A DNA stretch of 64,000 nucleotides, from positions 1 through 64,000 of the forward strand of contig CAZYTM010000004.1 of NCBI GenBank assembly GCA_964649725.1, written 5' to 3'. Under the pieces are notes generated by a model that worked only from the letters and a program-made list of their open reading frames with translations, was not told the origin of the DNA and searched no databases. The DNA is from CAZYTM01 sp964649725 (GTDB lineage: Bacteria; Desulfobacterota; Desulfuromonadia; Geobacterales; Geobacteraceae). A program made the translations under genes and the position numbers. Numbering within the stretch: position 1 is the stretch's first letter; each line of letters opens with the position of its first letter. This document shows, piece after piece, positions 62,917 through 64,000 of the stretch.

Positions 62917-64000
62917 ATGATGAGCATTTATCATGGGTTTGTTCTGTTTTTATTGGCATTGGTGCTAAGTGCTTGTGGAAGTGGTGGATCAGGAATTCAG
63001 GCGACTAATACGACTATTTTCAATGCACATTCTGCTGTCCTAGGTCCTATGAGTTCGGTGCGCACATGGGGCTATAACGGCTTTGGTCAAATCGGTGACG
63101 ATACTACTATAAATCGTAATACTCCTTTTACTATAGCTACTGCAACTTTATCTGGAGTGAGTGATGTAGCTGTTGGTGCAGACCACACTGTTGTAGTTGC
63201 ACGTGGCAAAGTCTGGTGTTGGGGTTATAATGGTTACGGACAGTTGGGAGATGGCTCTACAGGGTCACAGCAAAAACCTAAACTTATAGATGTCGGTGAT
63301 GCTAATATACTGGTAAAGGCAGTGGCGGCTGGAGCCAGCCATACTTTAGCGCTAAAAACTGACGGAACTGTTTGGGGGTGGGGTTATAACGGACTTGGGC
63401 AGTTAGGTGATGGGACTAATACCAATAGAGTTACACCTGTGAAAATACCGAGTTTGGCAAATGTAACCGCAATTGCTGCCGGAGGGAGTCATTCACTTGC
63501 TCTGAAATCAGACGGGACTGTATGGGCTTGGGGAAACAACAATAATGGCCAACTAGGAGACGGAAGCACCTTATATCATATTGTCCCGCAACAAATAGCT
63601 GGATTGTCAGGAGTTACCCAAATTGCCGCAGGTGGCAGTACCAGTGCTGCCCTTCGTGATGATTTAACCAACAATATTGTATGGGTTTGGGGGTATAACT
63701 ATTTTGGTCAGGTTGGTGATGGAACAAATATCGATAAATCAGTTCCTACTGTTGTAGTCGGTCTTCCTGCTATCGGCAGCATTACTTGTGCGCTTGATCA
63801 TATATTGGCTTTGGACAAATCAGGTGCATTATGGAGTTGGGGGTATAATTTTTATGGTCAATTAGGTGACGGGACAACAATAAACAGGAATTCTCCGATT
63901 TCAGTTACAAATTTTTCCTCAGGTACATCGGTAATTGCATTTGGGCATCATTCTCTTGCAAAAAAGAGCGATGGGACTTTATGGTCGTGGGGTTATAATA
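62917..64000 (+). CDS. RCC1-repeat lipoprotein (3' end outside the window)
   Basis: An open frame starts at ATG 62917 or 62920 (GGGGAAG upstream) and runs past the window end, over 360 residues. The product has a lipoprotein signal LVLSAC (about 14-20) followed by a glycine-rich linker and at least six RCC1-type repeats of about 50 residues, each with WGYN.YGQLGDG and HSLALKSDGTVW-like motifs. RCC1 repeats form seven-bladed propellers; in bacterial surface proteins they most likely mediate binding. Function is otherwise unknown. Confidence 0.9.
   Translation, partial: MMSIYHGFVLFLLALVLSACGSGGSGIQATNTTIFNAHSAVLGPMSSVRTWGYNGFGQIGDDTTINRNTPFTIATATLSGVSDVAVGADHTVVVARGKVWCWGYNGYGQLGDGSTGSQQKPKLIDVGDANILVKAVAAGASHTLALKTDGTVWGWGYNGLGQLGDGTNTNRVTPVKIPSLANVTAIAAGGSHSLALKSDGTVWAWGNNNNGQLGDGSTLYHIVPQQIAGLSGVTQIAAGGSTSAALRDDLTNNIVWVWGYNYFGQVGDGTNIDKSVPTVVVGLPAIGSITCALDHILALDKSGALWSWGYNFYGQLGDGTTINRNSPISVTNFSSGTSVIAFGHHSLAKKSDGTLWSWGYN

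Overview
The window looks like chromosome from a Geobacter/Geotalea/Pelobacter-type bacterium (Desulfuromonadia). The inference rests on a PpcA-like triheme c7 cytochrome, a TatD-radical SAM fusion, a B12-dependent ribonucleotide reductase, many PAS/GAF/GGDEF/PilZ signalling proteins, and moderate G+C with AT-rich intergenic DNA. No database search was possible, so the taxon is an inference. There are two tRNA genes, no rRNA, no CRISPR array and no intact mobile element.

Layout. 1-6.1 kb: an orphan Cache-type sensor, an overlapping barnase/barstar pair, the TatD-radical SAM fusion, two tandem PAS-GGDEF diguanylate cyclases and WrbA. 6.3-11.7 kb: housekeeping dnaE, accA and an RluB-type pseudouridine synthase. 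11.7-16.8 kb: a response regulator-PilZ protein, a basic protein with a ribbon-helix-helix-like tail, a response regulator-GAF-PAS protein whose second PAS is cut short, the PpcA-like cytochrome, tRNA-Leu(CAG), RmuC and a 53-residue YtxH-like protein missed by long-ORF calling. 17-21 kb: an SDR protein, SppA, TlyA, a HIT protein and a DUF4124 protein, followed by a 0.6 kb stretch with decayed coding sequence.

21.6-25.4 kb: a magnesium locus. An M-box (ykoK) riboswitch with its terminator precedes a soluble MgtE_N/CBS protein and an NRAMP-fold transporter that lacks the transition-metal motif; lgt is divergent. 25.4-31.3 kb: a minus-strand partner-switching group made of a P-loop/phosphotransferase-fold protein, a small membrane protein, an SSS-transporter/GAF/SpoIIE phosphatase fusion, a STAS protein and an RsbW-like kinase. 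31.3-39.3 kb: a TPR lipoprotein, an oligopeptide-binding lipoprotein, two ABC permeases with no ATPase gene, an unrecognised protein, and convergent PepF. 39.5-46.4 kb: a PilZ protein, an MBL-fold protein, a YvlD-like membrane protein, an OB-like small protein, a DUF2157/DUF4401/GDYXXLXY trio and a cyclic-nucleotide-binding protein.

46.7-64 kb: nrdJ, with two NrdR boxes in phase with its promoter; a GAF-GGDEF protein; an exported beta-helix protein; a cysteine-desulfurase-family enzyme with a small lipoprotein; PIN-PhoH; tsaD; rsmA; ugd; UDP-xylose synthase; ftsB; argS; a SPOR protein; a UDP-glucuronate epimerase-like enzyme; initiator tRNA-Met; and an RCC1-repeat lipoprotein running off the end.

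The best candidate for a little-described system is the magnesium locus, where an MgtE-type cytosolic Mg2+ sensor seems to be paired with an unrelated NRAMP-fold channel partner under M-box control. The SSS-SpoIIE partner-switching group and the overlapping barnase/barstar pair come next.
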